In this document: positions 1 through 6,917 of the stretch, in pieces
Layout: each line of letters starts with the position of its first letter
Position numbering within the stretch: position 1 is the first letter of the stretch
Assembly: GCA_002348185.1 (NCBI GenBank)
Contig: DDYW01000193.1
Location: 1 to 26,552, forward strand
Origin: Candidatus Hydrogenedentes bacterium UBA2224
Lineage (GTDB): Bacteria; Hydrogenedentota; Hydrogenedentia; Hydrogenedentales; SLHB01
DNA: 26,552 nucleotides
Reading direction: 5' to 3'
The notes under the pieces: model-generated
Database searches by the model: none
Seen by the model: the letters and a program-made list of their open reading frames with translations, nothing else
Told to the model about the DNA's origin: nothing
Made by a program: the position numbers and the translations under genes

Positions 1-557
1 CCATGGACGAATGGAACTACTGGTACGGCGAAGAACTCTACGGCGAAATCGGCGTCCGTTATTTCCTCAAGGACGCATTGGGCGTCGCGGCGGGCATCCA
101 CGAATTCGCCCGCAACAGCGACGTCATCTTCATGGCCAATTACGCGCAGACCGTCAACGTCATCGGCTGCATCAAGACCACCGGCACCCACGCCGCCTGG
201 GACGCCACCGGGCTGCCCCTGCTCCTCTACCGGCGCGAATTCGGCAGCATCCCCATCGCCGTCGAAGGCGGACGCCCCATCGACGTCATGGCCGCGTGGG
301 TCCCGGACCGCACGGCGCTCACCATCGGCGTAGTCAATCCGCTCCCTGAGGCCGTCGACGTGCCGTTTACCTTGACGAACGCTGCCATCACGGGCGACGG
401 CGTTGTCTGGACCATCGCCGGAACCGATCCCATGCTCTACAACGTCCCGGGCGAACCACCCCGGCTCGAAATCGTCGAATCCCCGGTCACTGGCCTCGCC
501 GCAACGCTTCCCGTCCCCGGGTACAGCATTTGTCTTTTCCGCTTACCCGTCAAATAA
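1..557 (+). CDS. Alpha-L-arabinofuranosidase (GH51-type), C-terminal fragment
   Basis: This is the 3' end of a longer gene; the reading frame is open from the left edge, and the ATG at position 3 is an internal methionine. The first residues, DEWNYWY, match the segment of GH51 arabinofuranosidases in the last part of the catalytic barrel. They are followed by the helix seen as ALGVAAGIHEFAR and by NYAQTVNVIG, which is also typical of the family. The remaining 120 or so residues form the C-terminal beta-sandwich found in GH51 (VVNPLPEAVDVPFTL, ending GYSICLFRLPVK). The family removes terminal arabinofuranosyl groups from arabinoxylan or arabinan. The catalytic glutamates would lie upstream and cannot be checked. 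The assignment to GH51 is from remembered family patterns; another clan GH-A glycosidase is possible. Confidence 0.72.
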   Translation, partial: MDEWNYWYGEELYGEIGVRYFLKDALGVAAGIHEFARNSDVIFMANYAQTVNVIGCIKTTGTHAAWDATGLPLLLYRREFGSIPIAVEGGRPIDVMAAWVPDRTALTIGVVNPLPEAVDVPFTLTNAAITGDGVVWTIAGTDPMLYNVPGEPPRLEIVESPVTGLAATLPVPGYSICLFRLPVK

Positions 558-574
558 GGCCCCGGCAGGTCCTA

Positions 575-645
575 CCGGTCCATACCGTCCACCCCGTCCA
601 TGCCGTCCATACCGTCCATGCCGTCCATACCGTCCATACGGTCCA
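575..645. repeat. 9-bp tandem repeat (CCGTCCAWR)
   Basis: The core CCGTCCA recurs exactly every 9 bp at 585, 594, 603, 612, 621 and 630, with CGGTCCA at 639 and CCGGTCCA at 575. The two bases between cores alternate mostly between TA and TG. It lies right after the stop of the glycosidase gene. The array is open in several frames only because the period is a multiple of three. It looks like an intergenic minisatellite and not a coding repeat. Confidence 0.9.
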
Positions 646-702
646 CCGGGCCCACACACCGCGTGCCTCCGGCCCGAACCCCGTGCCGGAGCAAGAAAAC
701 CC

Positions 703-731
703 TTGCGCTCCATGCGAATTGTGTCTATAGT
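703..731 (+). promoter_or_regulatory. Sigma-70-type promoter for a small transcription unit
   Basis: The -35 element is TTGCGC (703-708), followed by a 17-bp spacer and the -10 element TATAGT (726-731). The predicted start is near 738. It faces the 39-codon ORF and the terminator at 967-999, so promoter, ribosome site, ORF and terminator form one unit. Confidence 0.55.
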
Positions 732-817
732 GACCCCAGCAAATCCTCGCGCTGGCGATGCGGCCCGGTGAGGGGCCCGCGGGATACTTCGCAAGGTGGA
801 AAGGAGGTGGTCCATCG

Positions 818-937
818 ATGGGAAGTCCGGGAAAACCCGGCGCTGGTAGGCATGCCTGCTACGCCGTAACTCGCCTCCAGGAGATGGATCCAGACGCGAT
901 GAAGGTTGAGGATCTTACGTGGAGGTGCCGGCGATAG
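818..937 (+). CDS. Small ORF (39 aa) or structured small RNA, unknown function
   Basis: The ORF begins at ATG 818 and ends at TAG 935-937. A near-perfect Shine-Dalgarno, AAGGAGGTGG (801-810), lies 7-10 bases upstream of the ATG. The peptide starts MGSPGKPGAGRHACYAV and ends EDLTWRCRR; it is basic, has two cysteines and no membrane segment. I do not recognise it. The same stretch can fold: CCGGGAAAACCCGG makes a tight hairpin at 828-841 and GTAG/CTAC arms bracket a second one near 847-863. The transcript might therefore be a small RNA whose SD-like run does something else. A promoter at 703-731 and a strong terminator at 967-999 delimit the unit, which supports it being expressed. Coding status is uncertain. 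Confidence 0.4.
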   Translation: MGSPGKPGAGRHACYAVTRLQEMDPDAMKVEDLTWRCRR

Positions 938-966
938 CGGGCAATAGGTCTACTGGCTGATTTCCT

Positions 967-999
967 GCGGGGCTCAGGACCTCCGGTTCTGAGCCCCGC
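967..999 (+). terminator. Intrinsic terminator of the small transcription unit
   Basis: GCGGGGCTCAG (967-977) pairs perfectly with CTGAGCCCCGC (989-999). The stem continues inward through ACC/GGT (979-981 with 985-987). A short T-rich stretch follows (GTTTATT, 1000-1006). It separates the small unit from the DUF342 gene downstream. Confidence 0.75.
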
Positions 1000-1058
1000 G
1001 TTTATTGCATACTGGGATGGGCTGGACAACCGGGGGACGTGCAGGTCGGGACACACGC

Positions 1059-2498
1059 ATGGCGCGGGACGAAAGCCACGACAAAAACATGGACGGCGCT
1101 CCGGATGCGTCGTTTCCCGAGGCTCGGGTGAGCGTTTCCCGGGACCGCATGACTGTGCTGCTCGACGCCGATTCCATCCCCGACGACCTCGACGCCTTCA
1201 TCCCGTGGGTGTTGGCGCAACTGGCCCAACAGCAGATCCGGCCGGACCTGCTGGATGACCGCATCGGCGAGCGGATACGCGCCGCCGCCAGTGAGGGCGC
1301 CTGGCACGGCCTGGTGCTCGCCGAGGGCAGGCGACCCGGCGAGCCGATCGACGGGTACGTCGAGTGGGCCGGCGACTTCTTCAAATCCGGGTTCGTGCTC
1401 GATGAAGAAACGGGCGCACTCAATTACCGCAAGCCTGCCGCCGAACGAAACGTGCAGGCAGACCAGCTTCTGGCCACCGTACATCCCCCCCAGCCCGGCG
1501 AGGACGGCATCGACGTCTACGGGAACCCCGTTTCTGGAAAGAAAGGCCGGGCCGCGCACCTGCGCGCCGGGCGCAACGTCCGCCAGGAAGAGGATGCCTG
1601 TTTCGCCGCCCGCGACGGACGCATCCAATACGATATGAGAACCGTGTCGGTCGACGAAGTGCTCGTGATCCGCGGCAATGTCGGCCTGAAATCGGGCGAT
1701 ATCGATCATCTCGGAACCGTGCTGGTCGAGGGAGACATCGGACCGAACAGCGTCGTGCGCGCCACGGGCGACATCGAAGTCAGCGGAATCGTCGAGCGGG
1801 CCGATGTGGAAGCGGGGGGAAATCTCGTGATTCGCGGCGGAATCATGGGATCCGGTAAAGACAAGATCCTCGTCGAAGGACGCATTCAGGCCAGGTACAT
1901 CATTGATTCCAGGGTGGAGGCCGATCACGACATCGTCGTCGAACGGGAGATCGTGCAGTCCTTCGTCCGGTCGATGGGCTCGATATGCGTGCCGCGGGGC
2001 CGCATTGTCGGCGGTGAAACCGTCGCGCGAGCCGGGTTTCTGGTGGGCCAGGTCGGCAGCGAGGCCCTCGTGCCTACCGTGCTGATCGCGGGCCGCGATT
2101 TCCGGCTCGACGATAAGCTCCGGGTCCTGCACCGCGAAATCAACGCCCTGTTCATCCAGCAGGGCCAGCTCGAGCTGAAACTCAAGTACCTCTCCACGCC
2201 CAGGCGGCTGCCCATGATTCGCCCGGGCAGCCCGGAGAACGAACACCCGGCTCAGCTCAAGCAGGAACTGGACGATGTGGCCCGGCGCATCCAGGTCCTG
2301 ACGGCCGAGGCGGAAGATCTGAAGCTCCAATCGCAAAGCAACACCCGCGCCCGGCTCGAAATCCTCAAGGTCGTCTATCCGGAGAGTTACCTCAGGCTCG
2401 GAGAGGAAGAGCTGCATGTCCGGGAACAATTCCCGGGACCAGTGCACGCCCACCTGGCCGGCGGCAAAGTCCATTTGCGCAAAGGCAACGAGGACTGA
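1059..2498 (+). CDS. DUF342 / FapA-family protein
   Basis: The protein is 479 aa and cytoplasmic, with no signal peptide. The N-terminal third has the FapA-type N domain (FKSGFVLDEETGALNY, then HPPQPGEDGIDVYG). The middle, about residues 190-330, is a run of short beta-helix-like turns rich in G, V and D (VLVEGDIGPNSVVRATGDIE, GGIMGSGKDKILVEG), as in bactofilin-like DUF342 repeats. From about residue 355 to the C-terminus it is helical and coiled-coil-like (LHREINALFIQQGQLELKLK). FapA in Vibrio helps position the polar flagellar regulator FlhF, but DUF342 proteins are common without flagella, and no motility gene is nearby. The ATG at 1059 was chosen over TTG 1005 and ATG 1017 because the earlier starts crowd the terminator; ATG 1089 is also possible. 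Confidence 0.85.
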   Translation: MARDESHDKNMDGAPDASFPEARVSVSRDRMTVLLDADSIPDDLDAFIPWVLAQLAQQQIRPDLLDDRIGERIRAAASEGAWHGLVLAEGRRPGEPIDGYVEWAGDFFKSGFVLDEETGALNYRKPAAERNVQADQLLATVHPPQPGEDGIDVYGNPVSGKKGRAAHLRAGRNVRQEEDACFAARDGRIQYDMRTVSVDEVLVIRGNVGLKSGDIDHLGTVLVEGDIGPNSVVRATGDIEVSGIVERADVEAGGNLVIRGGIMGSGKDKILVEGRIQARYIIDSRVEADHDIVVEREIVQSFVRSMGSICVPRGRIVGGETVARAGFLVGQVGSEALVPTVLIAGRDFRLDDKLRVLHREINALFIQQGQLELKLKYLSTPRRLPMIRPGSPENEHPAQLKQELDDVARRIQVLTAEAEDLKLQSQSNTRARLEILKVVYPESYLRLGEEELHVREQFPGPVHAHLAGGKVHLRKGNED

Positions 2499-2521
2499 CC
2501 CCGGCCCACACCGCTCCCGCG

Positions 2522-3229
2522 TTACGCCGTCGCGCGCAGAATCGAAAAGCCCATCCTCGGCATGGGGGCGCCGCTGTTGTGAAAGCTGATGCCCTCGTAG
2601 CGGAATTCGCGCACCGCCACGTGCGTGTGCCCGTAATACACGTCCGTCACACCCGAGTCCCGTCCGTGGCCCACATGATCCAGGTAATGCACGAGACGTT
2701 CGGCCACGACGTGCCGGGGGAAAACCAGCCGCGGAATGGTGCGGTGCGCGCCAAGCCACATGGCGAAATCGTACGCCCGGTTCACCACCTTGCCCCGCTG
2801 ACGATCATGGTGCCACACGCGCCGCGCCGCCTCGAATTCCGCCTGCGTCATCTTCCGGTCGGCCACATCGCCATGGAGAAACACCGCCGCGTTCAGACGA
2901 AACAGATCGTGATGGCAGGTCAACCGCTCCGTCTGGGCCGCGTACCCGTCCAGCGCGTCGATGAACACCTTCACGCTGTCGTGGTTGCCGAAAATATAAT
3001 GAAAATCACAGTGCGGGTGCCGCGCGATGATGCGGTCGAGCCACGCGAGGGCTTCATGCACCGTCTCGCCGACGGATTCAAACACGCTCCACCGGAAATC
3101 AAAGATGTCGCCGTTGAGCACGCAGACCTCGGCCTCGGCAATCGCCCGGTCCAGCGCCGCCGTGTGAAGGTGCGCCTCAGACCGTTTGCAGAACAGATGA
3201 AGATCGGATACCGCGCAAATCTGTTTCAT
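2522..3229 (-). CDS. Metallophosphoesterase (calcineurin-like, LpxH/YbbF-like)
   Basis: This 235-aa protein carries the full metallophosphoesterase motif set in order: SDLH near the N-terminus, GDIFD, GNHD, HGD and GHTH near the C-terminus. These residues bind a two-metal centre that cleaves phosphate esters. Overall length and the early SDLHLF resemble UDP-2,3-diacylglucosamine diphosphatase (LpxH) or related hydrolases, but the substrate cannot be read from sequence. The start is ATG 3229, nine residues before the catalytic Asp, preceded by GAGG at a normal distance; an upstream extension of the frame to 3319 looks non-coding. It lies 55 bp downstream of the LRAT-like gene on the same strand and is probably co-transcribed with it. 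It converges with the DUF342 gene across 23 bp. Confidence 0.88.
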   Translation of the reverse strand: MKQICAVSDLHLFCKRSEAHLHTAALDRAIAEAEVCVLNGDIFDFRWSVFESVGETVHEALAWLDRIIARHPHCDFHYIFGNHDSVKVFIDALDGYAAQTERLTCHHDLFRLNAAVFLHGDVADRKMTQAEFEAARRVWHHDRQRGKVVNRAYDFAMWLGAHRTIPRLVFPRHVVAERLVHYLDHVGHGRDSGVTDVYYGHTHVAVREFRYEGISFHNSGAPMPRMGFSILRATA

Positions 3230-3284
3230 GAATCCTCGTATCGTTGAGTCTCTGGACCGGCAGGTGGCAACGGCGGCGAACAGG

Positions 3285-3686
3285 TCAGCGTCGCAGATGC
3301 TCCAGAACCCGCAACGCACTCTCCAGGCCCCACCGGATGACCGGCGTGGAACCCAGGGTCAGGAGCGCCGTCAACTGACTGCTCCGGCGACGGCCCGTCG
3401 TCGACCAGGTCGTGAAATGTTCGCAGTTGTTGAACAACAGGTGGTATCCGCCTGTCCCCAACGCGCTTTCGGCACGGCTCATGGCCAGCTCGGGATCCTG
3501 CACCCCCCGGCCGGCCACCCGCACCGCACGGCCCTTGCAGAATTCGGCCAGTGAAGTCCGCCGCACATAGGCATCGGACTTCTCCCGCTCCATCCCGGCG
3601 TAGTGAATGACCGTGCCGTCACCACAGTCAATGCCGTGGTGCCAGTATCCGCGCCTGCGAACTTTCAGATGGTCGCCTCGAGCCAT
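3285..3686 (-). CDS. LRAT-domain protein (NlpC/P60-fold thiol enzyme)
   Basis: The protein is 133 aa. It has the LRAT-family signature: HHGID at residues 16-20 with a second His in IHYAG (about 28), and the catalytic cysteine in NNCEHF at residue 88. These supply the His and Cys of a circularly permuted papain-like site. Members move or hydrolyse acyl groups through a thioester; bacterial examples are poorly characterised. The C-terminal 30 residues include a hydrophobic stretch (LTALLTLGSTPVI) that could be a membrane anchor. The start ATG 3686 has GAGGGATGGGG just upstream and a strong promoter at 3714-3742. It is first in a two-gene unit with the metallophosphoesterase. Confidence 0.82.
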   Translation of the reverse strand: MARGDHLKVRRRGYWHHGIDCGDGTVIHYAGMEREKSDAYVRRTSLAEFCKGRAVRVAGRGVQDPELAMSRAESALGTGGYHLLFNNCEHFTTWSTTGRRRSSQLTALLTLGSTPVIRWGLESALRVLEHLRR

Positions 3687-3713
3687 TCCCCATCCCTCGA
3701 TATATCTCTCTAG

Positions 3714-3742
3714 TTTATACCCGGAATGACCGTCGGAATCAA
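3714..3742 (-). promoter_or_regulatory. Sigma-70 promoter for the LRAT / phosphoesterase unit
   Basis: Read on the minus strand, TTGATT (3742-3737) and TATAAA (3719-3714) are separated by exactly 17 bp. Predicted transcription starts near 3707, giving a leader of about 20 nt before ATG 3686. Confidence 0.7.
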
Positions 3743-3895
3743 GTTTTTCTGAAATACCCGCCCCGTATAAACCCGTTCACACGACAAGACCGGCCTCCGT
3801 CACGCACCTACTCAGACAATCCTTCCCCGAAATGCGAGAGAGGCTCAAAACACGCCGAATTCCGAAAACAGCGCCCCTGCGTATCAAAAATAAGT

Positions 3896-3909
3896 TGTCA
3901 GCCCTGACA
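3896..3909. promoter_or_regulatory. Palindrome TGTCAG-CC-CTGACA, candidate activator site
   Basis: A perfect 6-2-6 inverted repeat lies about 140 bp upstream of the start predicted for the -24/-12 promoter at 4017-4034, in the normal range for a sigma-54 activator site. Apart from this palindrome and the promoters at either end, I see no gene or other clear element in 3743-4016. Confidence 0.45.
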
Positions 3910-4016
3910 TAACATCGACTTGCGCATGAGCAATCTGGGGGATCCGCCACCTGTTTTCAGCCCGGAAAAACGCGCCAACTACTTCATATACAACCTGTTA
4001 CAATTTGCGTGTCGCG

Positions 4017-4034
4017 TTGGCATGTACCTTGCGT
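4017..4034 (+). promoter_or_regulatory. Sigma-54 (-24/-12) promoter of the PEP-CTERM gene
   Basis: TTGGCATGTACCTTGCGT has GG at 4019-4020 and GC at 4031-4032 with 10 bases between, the required sigma-54 spacing, and matches consensus TGGCACG-N4-TTGC except for one base. Transcription would start near 4044. PEP-CTERM genes in other bacteria are known to be sigma-54 dependent (the PrsK/PrsR system), so the location makes sense. Confidence 0.65.
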
Positions 4035-4043
4035 GTTTAAAAC

Positions 4044-4219
4044 TATCAGTGTAACACGTGTGTATGCGGCTGCGTCTTCTGAATCGTGCGGACAACACGG
4101 AGAAACTGCGGTATTCCGTGGCGGGCGGTGCAATCCTCGTGATGGGGTGAAAGGGTGCATGGGGCAGCCTTTCCGGGACGCAGACGGAACGGAAATCAAA
4201 GAAAGGCGAGGTGCGAGGG
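4044..4219 (+). other. Long structured 5' leader of the PEP-CTERM mRNA
   Basis: About 175 nt separate the predicted sigma-54 start from the ATG. Several arms can pair, for example GAAAGG (4149-4154) with CCTTTC (about 4168-4173), and CACGGA near 4097 with TCCGTG near 4115. It ends in a clear ribosome site (GAGGTGCGAGGG). I could not match it to a known riboswitch class. Confidence 0.35.
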
Positions 4220-4927
4220 ATGAATAAGGTACTGTTGAGTCTGGCTCTGGCCGTCCTGGTAAGTTTCAGTGCGGCCGCCATCGATGTGGCTGACGTGAAC
4301 GTCCAGCCGGCTTATCCGGGAGAATGGGAACTGCTGGACATTTACGAAGCCCTCTTCGGCGTCAGCACCGGGTTTGCCACCAGTGACGCCCTGTACGAAG
4401 CCGTGGGTGTGGATCCGGACGACTATAACGGTCCGGACGTGCTCCACTTCTTCGGCGACCAGGACGTCGCCCTGGAGGCGCGGTACGCCACGTATACCCA
4501 TGACCTCTATTTCTATGACCCGGTACTGCCCAACGCCGTGGCGAACGAGAATTTCCTGTTCACGGTCTCGGGCGGCTACGTCAACCCCGGCGCGGGCGGC
4601 TCGCCCTCCGCGGTGCTGACGGCATCGGTCCAGCCCTACGGCTTCTCCCTGCACGTGGGGCAAACGGGCGCCACCCTGTATTCGGAATACGGCCGGAACG
4701 AGGCGGAGCGTGTGCAGATGCTCATGCTCGCCGCGCCCGACAGCTACCTGCCCGGAACCTACCTGCTGGCGTGGGAAGACCGGCTGGACAGCGACCCCCA
4801 GGCCGACTGGGATTACCAGGATCTCGTGATCATGGTACGGCCCATCGTTCCCGAGCCCGCATCCATCGTGCTGATGGGGCTGGGGATCGCCGCGCTGTCG
4901 CTCCGTGGGCTGCGTAAACTGGTGTAA
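4220..4927 (+). CDS. PEP-CTERM sorting-domain surface protein (DUF4114-like)
   Basis: The protein is 235 aa. An N-terminal signal peptide (residues 1-20, KVLLSLALAVLVSFSAAA) leads into an Asp- and Tyr-rich exported domain. Near residues 190-212 the pattern AWEDRLDSDPQADWDYQDL resembles the acidic calcium-binding-like motif of DUF4114. The C-terminus is a textbook PEP-CTERM tail: VPEPAS, then a hydrophobic helix (VLMGLGIAALSL), then basic residues RGLRK. Such proteins are cleaved and anchored or released by exosortase and are often tied to exopolysaccharide or biofilm matrix. No exosortase lies in the window. ATG 4220 was chosen over GTG 4211 because GAGGTG lies at the right distance. It is transcribed from the sigma-54 promoter at 4017-4034 and ends before the hairpin at 4970-5009. 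Confidence 0.85.
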   Translation: MNKVLLSLALAVLVSFSAAAIDVADVNVQPAYPGEWELLDIYEALFGVSTGFATSDALYEAVGVDPDDYNGPDVLHFFGDQDVALEARYATYTHDLYFYDPVLPNAVANENFLFTVSGGYVNPGAGGSPSAVLTASVQPYGFSLHVGQTGATLYSEYGRNEAERVQMLMLAAPDSYLPGTYLLAWEDRLDSDPQADWDYQDLVIMVRPIVPEPASIVLMGLGIAALSLRGLRKLV

Positions 4928-4969
4928 TCGATTCGCTGGGCTGCGGTCGATGGTGTAAGAAACCCCGAA

Positions 4970-5009
4970 GGCGCCCCTTGCGTTCCAGTCTTGAAACGCA
5001 AGGGGCGCC
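4970..5009 (+). terminator. Perfect 15-bp hairpin after the PEP-CTERM gene
   Basis: GGCGCCCCTTGCGTT (4970-4984) is perfectly complementary to 4995-5009 with a 10-nt loop. It sits 43 bp past the stop codon. There is no T-run after it, so it may be a transcript-stabilising or weakly terminating hairpin and not a canonical terminator. Confidence 0.5.
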
Positions 5010-5071
5010 GCATGTTCAGCCGGTCCGTTCCGGCGCCGCCGTACCCCCTCGGGCCAGCCTCCGCTCTTACC

Positions 5072-5127
5072 GTTACACCCGCCTCGCGCGTCGCAGGTAA
5101 CGTTACGCCAGCACGGTATGCTATCAT
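5072..5127 (+). promoter_or_regulatory. Promoter/operator of the sigma-54 activator gene
   Basis: A perfect palindrome GTAACGTTAC occupies 5097-5106, with a half-site GTTAC at 5072-5076, 30 bp (about three helical turns) upstream. Just downstream is an extended -10 element, TGC-TATCAT (5119-5127); a -35 box at standard spacing would fall inside the palindrome. Binding there would block the promoter, which suggests autorepression. The same palindrome reappears after the gene at 6748-6757. Confidence 0.5.
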
Positions 5128-5154
5128 CCACCTCCGGAGCTACGGAGGTACAGC

Positions 5155-6627
5155 ATGACCCAATCCCTGGAACGCGAAGCGCTTGAACTGGCGACCATCC
5201 TCGACACCATGGCCGATGGCGTGTTTGTCATCGACACCGAATTCATCGTCCAGCGCTGGAACCGGGCCATGGAACGCATCACCGGGTATCCCCCGGACCA
5301 GGCCATCGGGCGCAATTGCGCGCTCTTGAACGCCAACTCCGTCGACGAACACCTTCAGAGCCTGCCGCCGCTCACCTGCGACCTCTTCAAAGTGGACTGG
5401 GTAGACAAAGTCGAGACGGTCATCAAGCACTGCAACGGCGATGAGATCCACGTGATCGCGGCCGGCCGCGTGCTGCGCGACGATCACAGCGAACCCATCG
5501 GCGCGGTGATTACCCTGACCGACATCACCTCGCTCCGCCGCCTGGAAACCGAGATGAACCAGCTTCGCCGGGAGGTGACCGGCCGCTTCGAGTTCGACAA
5601 CATCGTCGGCAAAAGCCCCCAGATGCGCGAGATCTTCAACCTCGTGGAACTCGCCGCCGCCTCCCCGGTGACCGTGCTTATCTCCGGGGAGACCGGCACC
5701 GGCAAGGAAGTCGTCGCGAAGGCCATCCACTACCACAGCGAGCGCAAGAACGGCCCGCTCGTCCGGGTCAATTGCTCCGCCCTCTCGGAATCCCTCCTCG
5801 AAAGCGAGCTCTTCGGCCACGCCAGGGGAGCGTTTACCGGCGCCATCCGGGACCACGTGGGCCGCTTCGAACGCGCCAATGAAGGCACCATCTTCCTCGA
5901 TGAGGTCGGCGACATCCCCCCCCTGGTTCAAGTGAAGCTGTTGCGCGTGCTCCAGGAACGCGAACTCGAGCGCGTCGGCGAATCCGTTCCCCGCAAAGTC
6001 GATGTCCGCGTCATTGCCGCCACCCACCGCAATCTGCGCGAGGTCGTGCGGCGCGGCGAATTCCGCGAAGACCTCTTCTACCGGCTCAAGGTGTTTCCCG
6101 TCCATCTGCCGCCGCTGCGCGAACGCAAAGAGGACATCGACCCCCTCGTCAAACGTTTCATCGCCCAGTTCAACGCCGACACCGGCAAGAACATCCAGGG
6201 CCTGACCCCCGACGCCCTCCGCATGGTCCTCGACTACTGCTGGCCGGGGAACGTCCGCGAACTCGAAAATGCCATCGAACACGCCTTTGTCACCTGCAAC
6301 AGCGCGTTCATCGGACCCCTCGATCTCCCCATCGAAATGCGACGCGTCGAACTGAAACGGCAGCTCTGCGACGACCCCAGCCAGGCCGACGCCTTCGCCT
6401 TGCCCGGACCCTATTCGGAACTCCCCGCCCGGCGCAAACGGGGAAACACGCGCGAGGAACTCATGGCCGTGCTCGACGCCTCCGGATGGAACAAGGCCGA
6501 GGCCGCGCGACGGCTGGGAATCACCCGGACCTCCATCTGGCGGCGCATGAAAAAACTCGGGGTGCCCCTCAATCGGCCCCCCGAAGGCCGACGCGACAGC
6601 CTGCCGGACACCCCTCCGGCAGGGTAG
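5155..6627 (+). CDS. Sigma-54-dependent activator with PAS sensor (PAS-AAA+-Fis HTH)
   Basis: The protein is 490 aa. Residues about 10-130 form a PAS domain (DGVFVIDTEFIVQRWNRAME, GAVITLTDITSLRRLE). Residues about 148-385 are the AAA+ core: Walker A GETGTGKE (178-185), the sigma-54 contact loop GAFTGA (225-230), Walker B GTIFLDEVGD (244-253), then the sensor II region WPGNVRELEN. The C-terminus (about 435-475) is a Fis-type helix-turn-helix (KAEAARRLGITRTSIWRRMK). There is no receiver domain, so it probably senses a cytoplasmic ligand or redox state through PAS. It uses ATP to open sigma-54 promoters. Start ATG 5155 follows an excellent GGAGGT. GTAACGTTAC sites before and after the gene are the obvious candidates for its own binding sites. 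Confidence 0.95.
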   Translation: MTQSLEREALELATILDTMADGVFVIDTEFIVQRWNRAMERITGYPPDQAIGRNCALLNANSVDEHLQSLPPLTCDLFKVDWVDKVETVIKHCNGDEIHVIAAGRVLRDDHSEPIGAVITLTDITSLRRLETEMNQLRREVTGRFEFDNIVGKSPQMREIFNLVELAAASPVTVLISGETGTGKEVVAKAIHYHSERKNGPLVRVNCSALSESLLESELFGHARGAFTGAIRDHVGRFERANEGTIFLDEVGDIPPLVQVKLLRVLQERELERVGESVPRKVDVRVIAATHRNLREVVRRGEFREDLFYRLKVFPVHLPPLRERKEDIDPLVKRFIAQFNADTGKNIQGLTPDALRMVLDYCWPGNVRELENAIEHAFVTCNSAFIGPLDLPIEMRRVELKRQLCDDPSQADAFALPGPYSELPARRKRGNTREELMAVLDASGWNKAEAARRLGITRTSIWRRMKKLGVPLNRPPEGRRDSLPDTPPAG

Positions 6628-6713
6628 CCGCCCCGGCACATGCCAGCGAACACCGCCGGCAACCGCCCGTTCCCGCACGCGAAAACCGGCATTTCGGCCA
6701 ACAAACCGTTCGC

Positions 6714-6757
6714 GAAACGTTACTAAAACTAGGCTTTGTAACGTAGTGTAACGTTAC
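6714..6757 (+). promoter_or_regulatory. Cluster of GTAACGTTAC-type activator sites
   Basis: AACGTTAC (6716-6723), GTAACGTA (6738-6745) and the perfect palindrome GTAACGTTAC (6748-6757) are clustered; the last two are offset by exactly 10 bp, one helical turn. They lie about 130-160 bp upstream of the predicted start of the sigma-54 promoter at 6853-6870, a typical enhancer distance, and match the operator of the adjacent activator gene. Confidence 0.6.
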
Positions 6758-6852
6758 ATTGTGCTTTACCTCCGGTGTTCGCGGTGTTTTCGGGCTTCGC
6801 TAACTCGTTTTACGGTAACTGCTTGGACGCCAGATTGACCTCGAGTCATATT

Positions 6853-6870
6853 TTGGCATGGAAAATGCTC
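6853..6870 (+). promoter_or_regulatory. Sigma-54 (-24/-12) promoter of the DUF2892 gene
   Basis: TTGGCATGGAAAATGCTC has GG at 6855-6856 and GC at 6867-6868 with 10 bases between. It matches consensus at TGGCA and TGC, but the -12 box begins ATGC where TTGC is usual. Predicted start is near 6880, about 38 nt before ATG 6918. Confidence 0.6.
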
Positions 6871-6917
6871 TCCTTTCAGGTGTTGTAAGACTCCCGAATG
6901 GGCGGAGAGCCAAACAC

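Noticed and set aside
575..645. CRISPR-like array
   Set aside because: The unit is 9 bp with no unique spacers, and no cas genes are near.
1002..2759. 585-aa minus-strand ORF over the DUF342 gene
   Set aside because: It is antisense to a gene with clear family motifs, spans into the phosphoesterase gene, and has a low-complexity, His/Asp-rich composition typical of a shadow frame in high-G+C DNA.
4097..4200. Cyclic-di-GMP riboswitch in the PEP-CTERM leader
   Set aside because: A GGGACGC-like stretch is present, but the paired GGCAAACC-type motif and the usual helix spacing are missing.
5140..6678. 512-aa minus-strand ORF
   Set aside because: It is the antisense shadow of the sigma-54 activator, with Gly/Val/Asp-biased composition and no domain.
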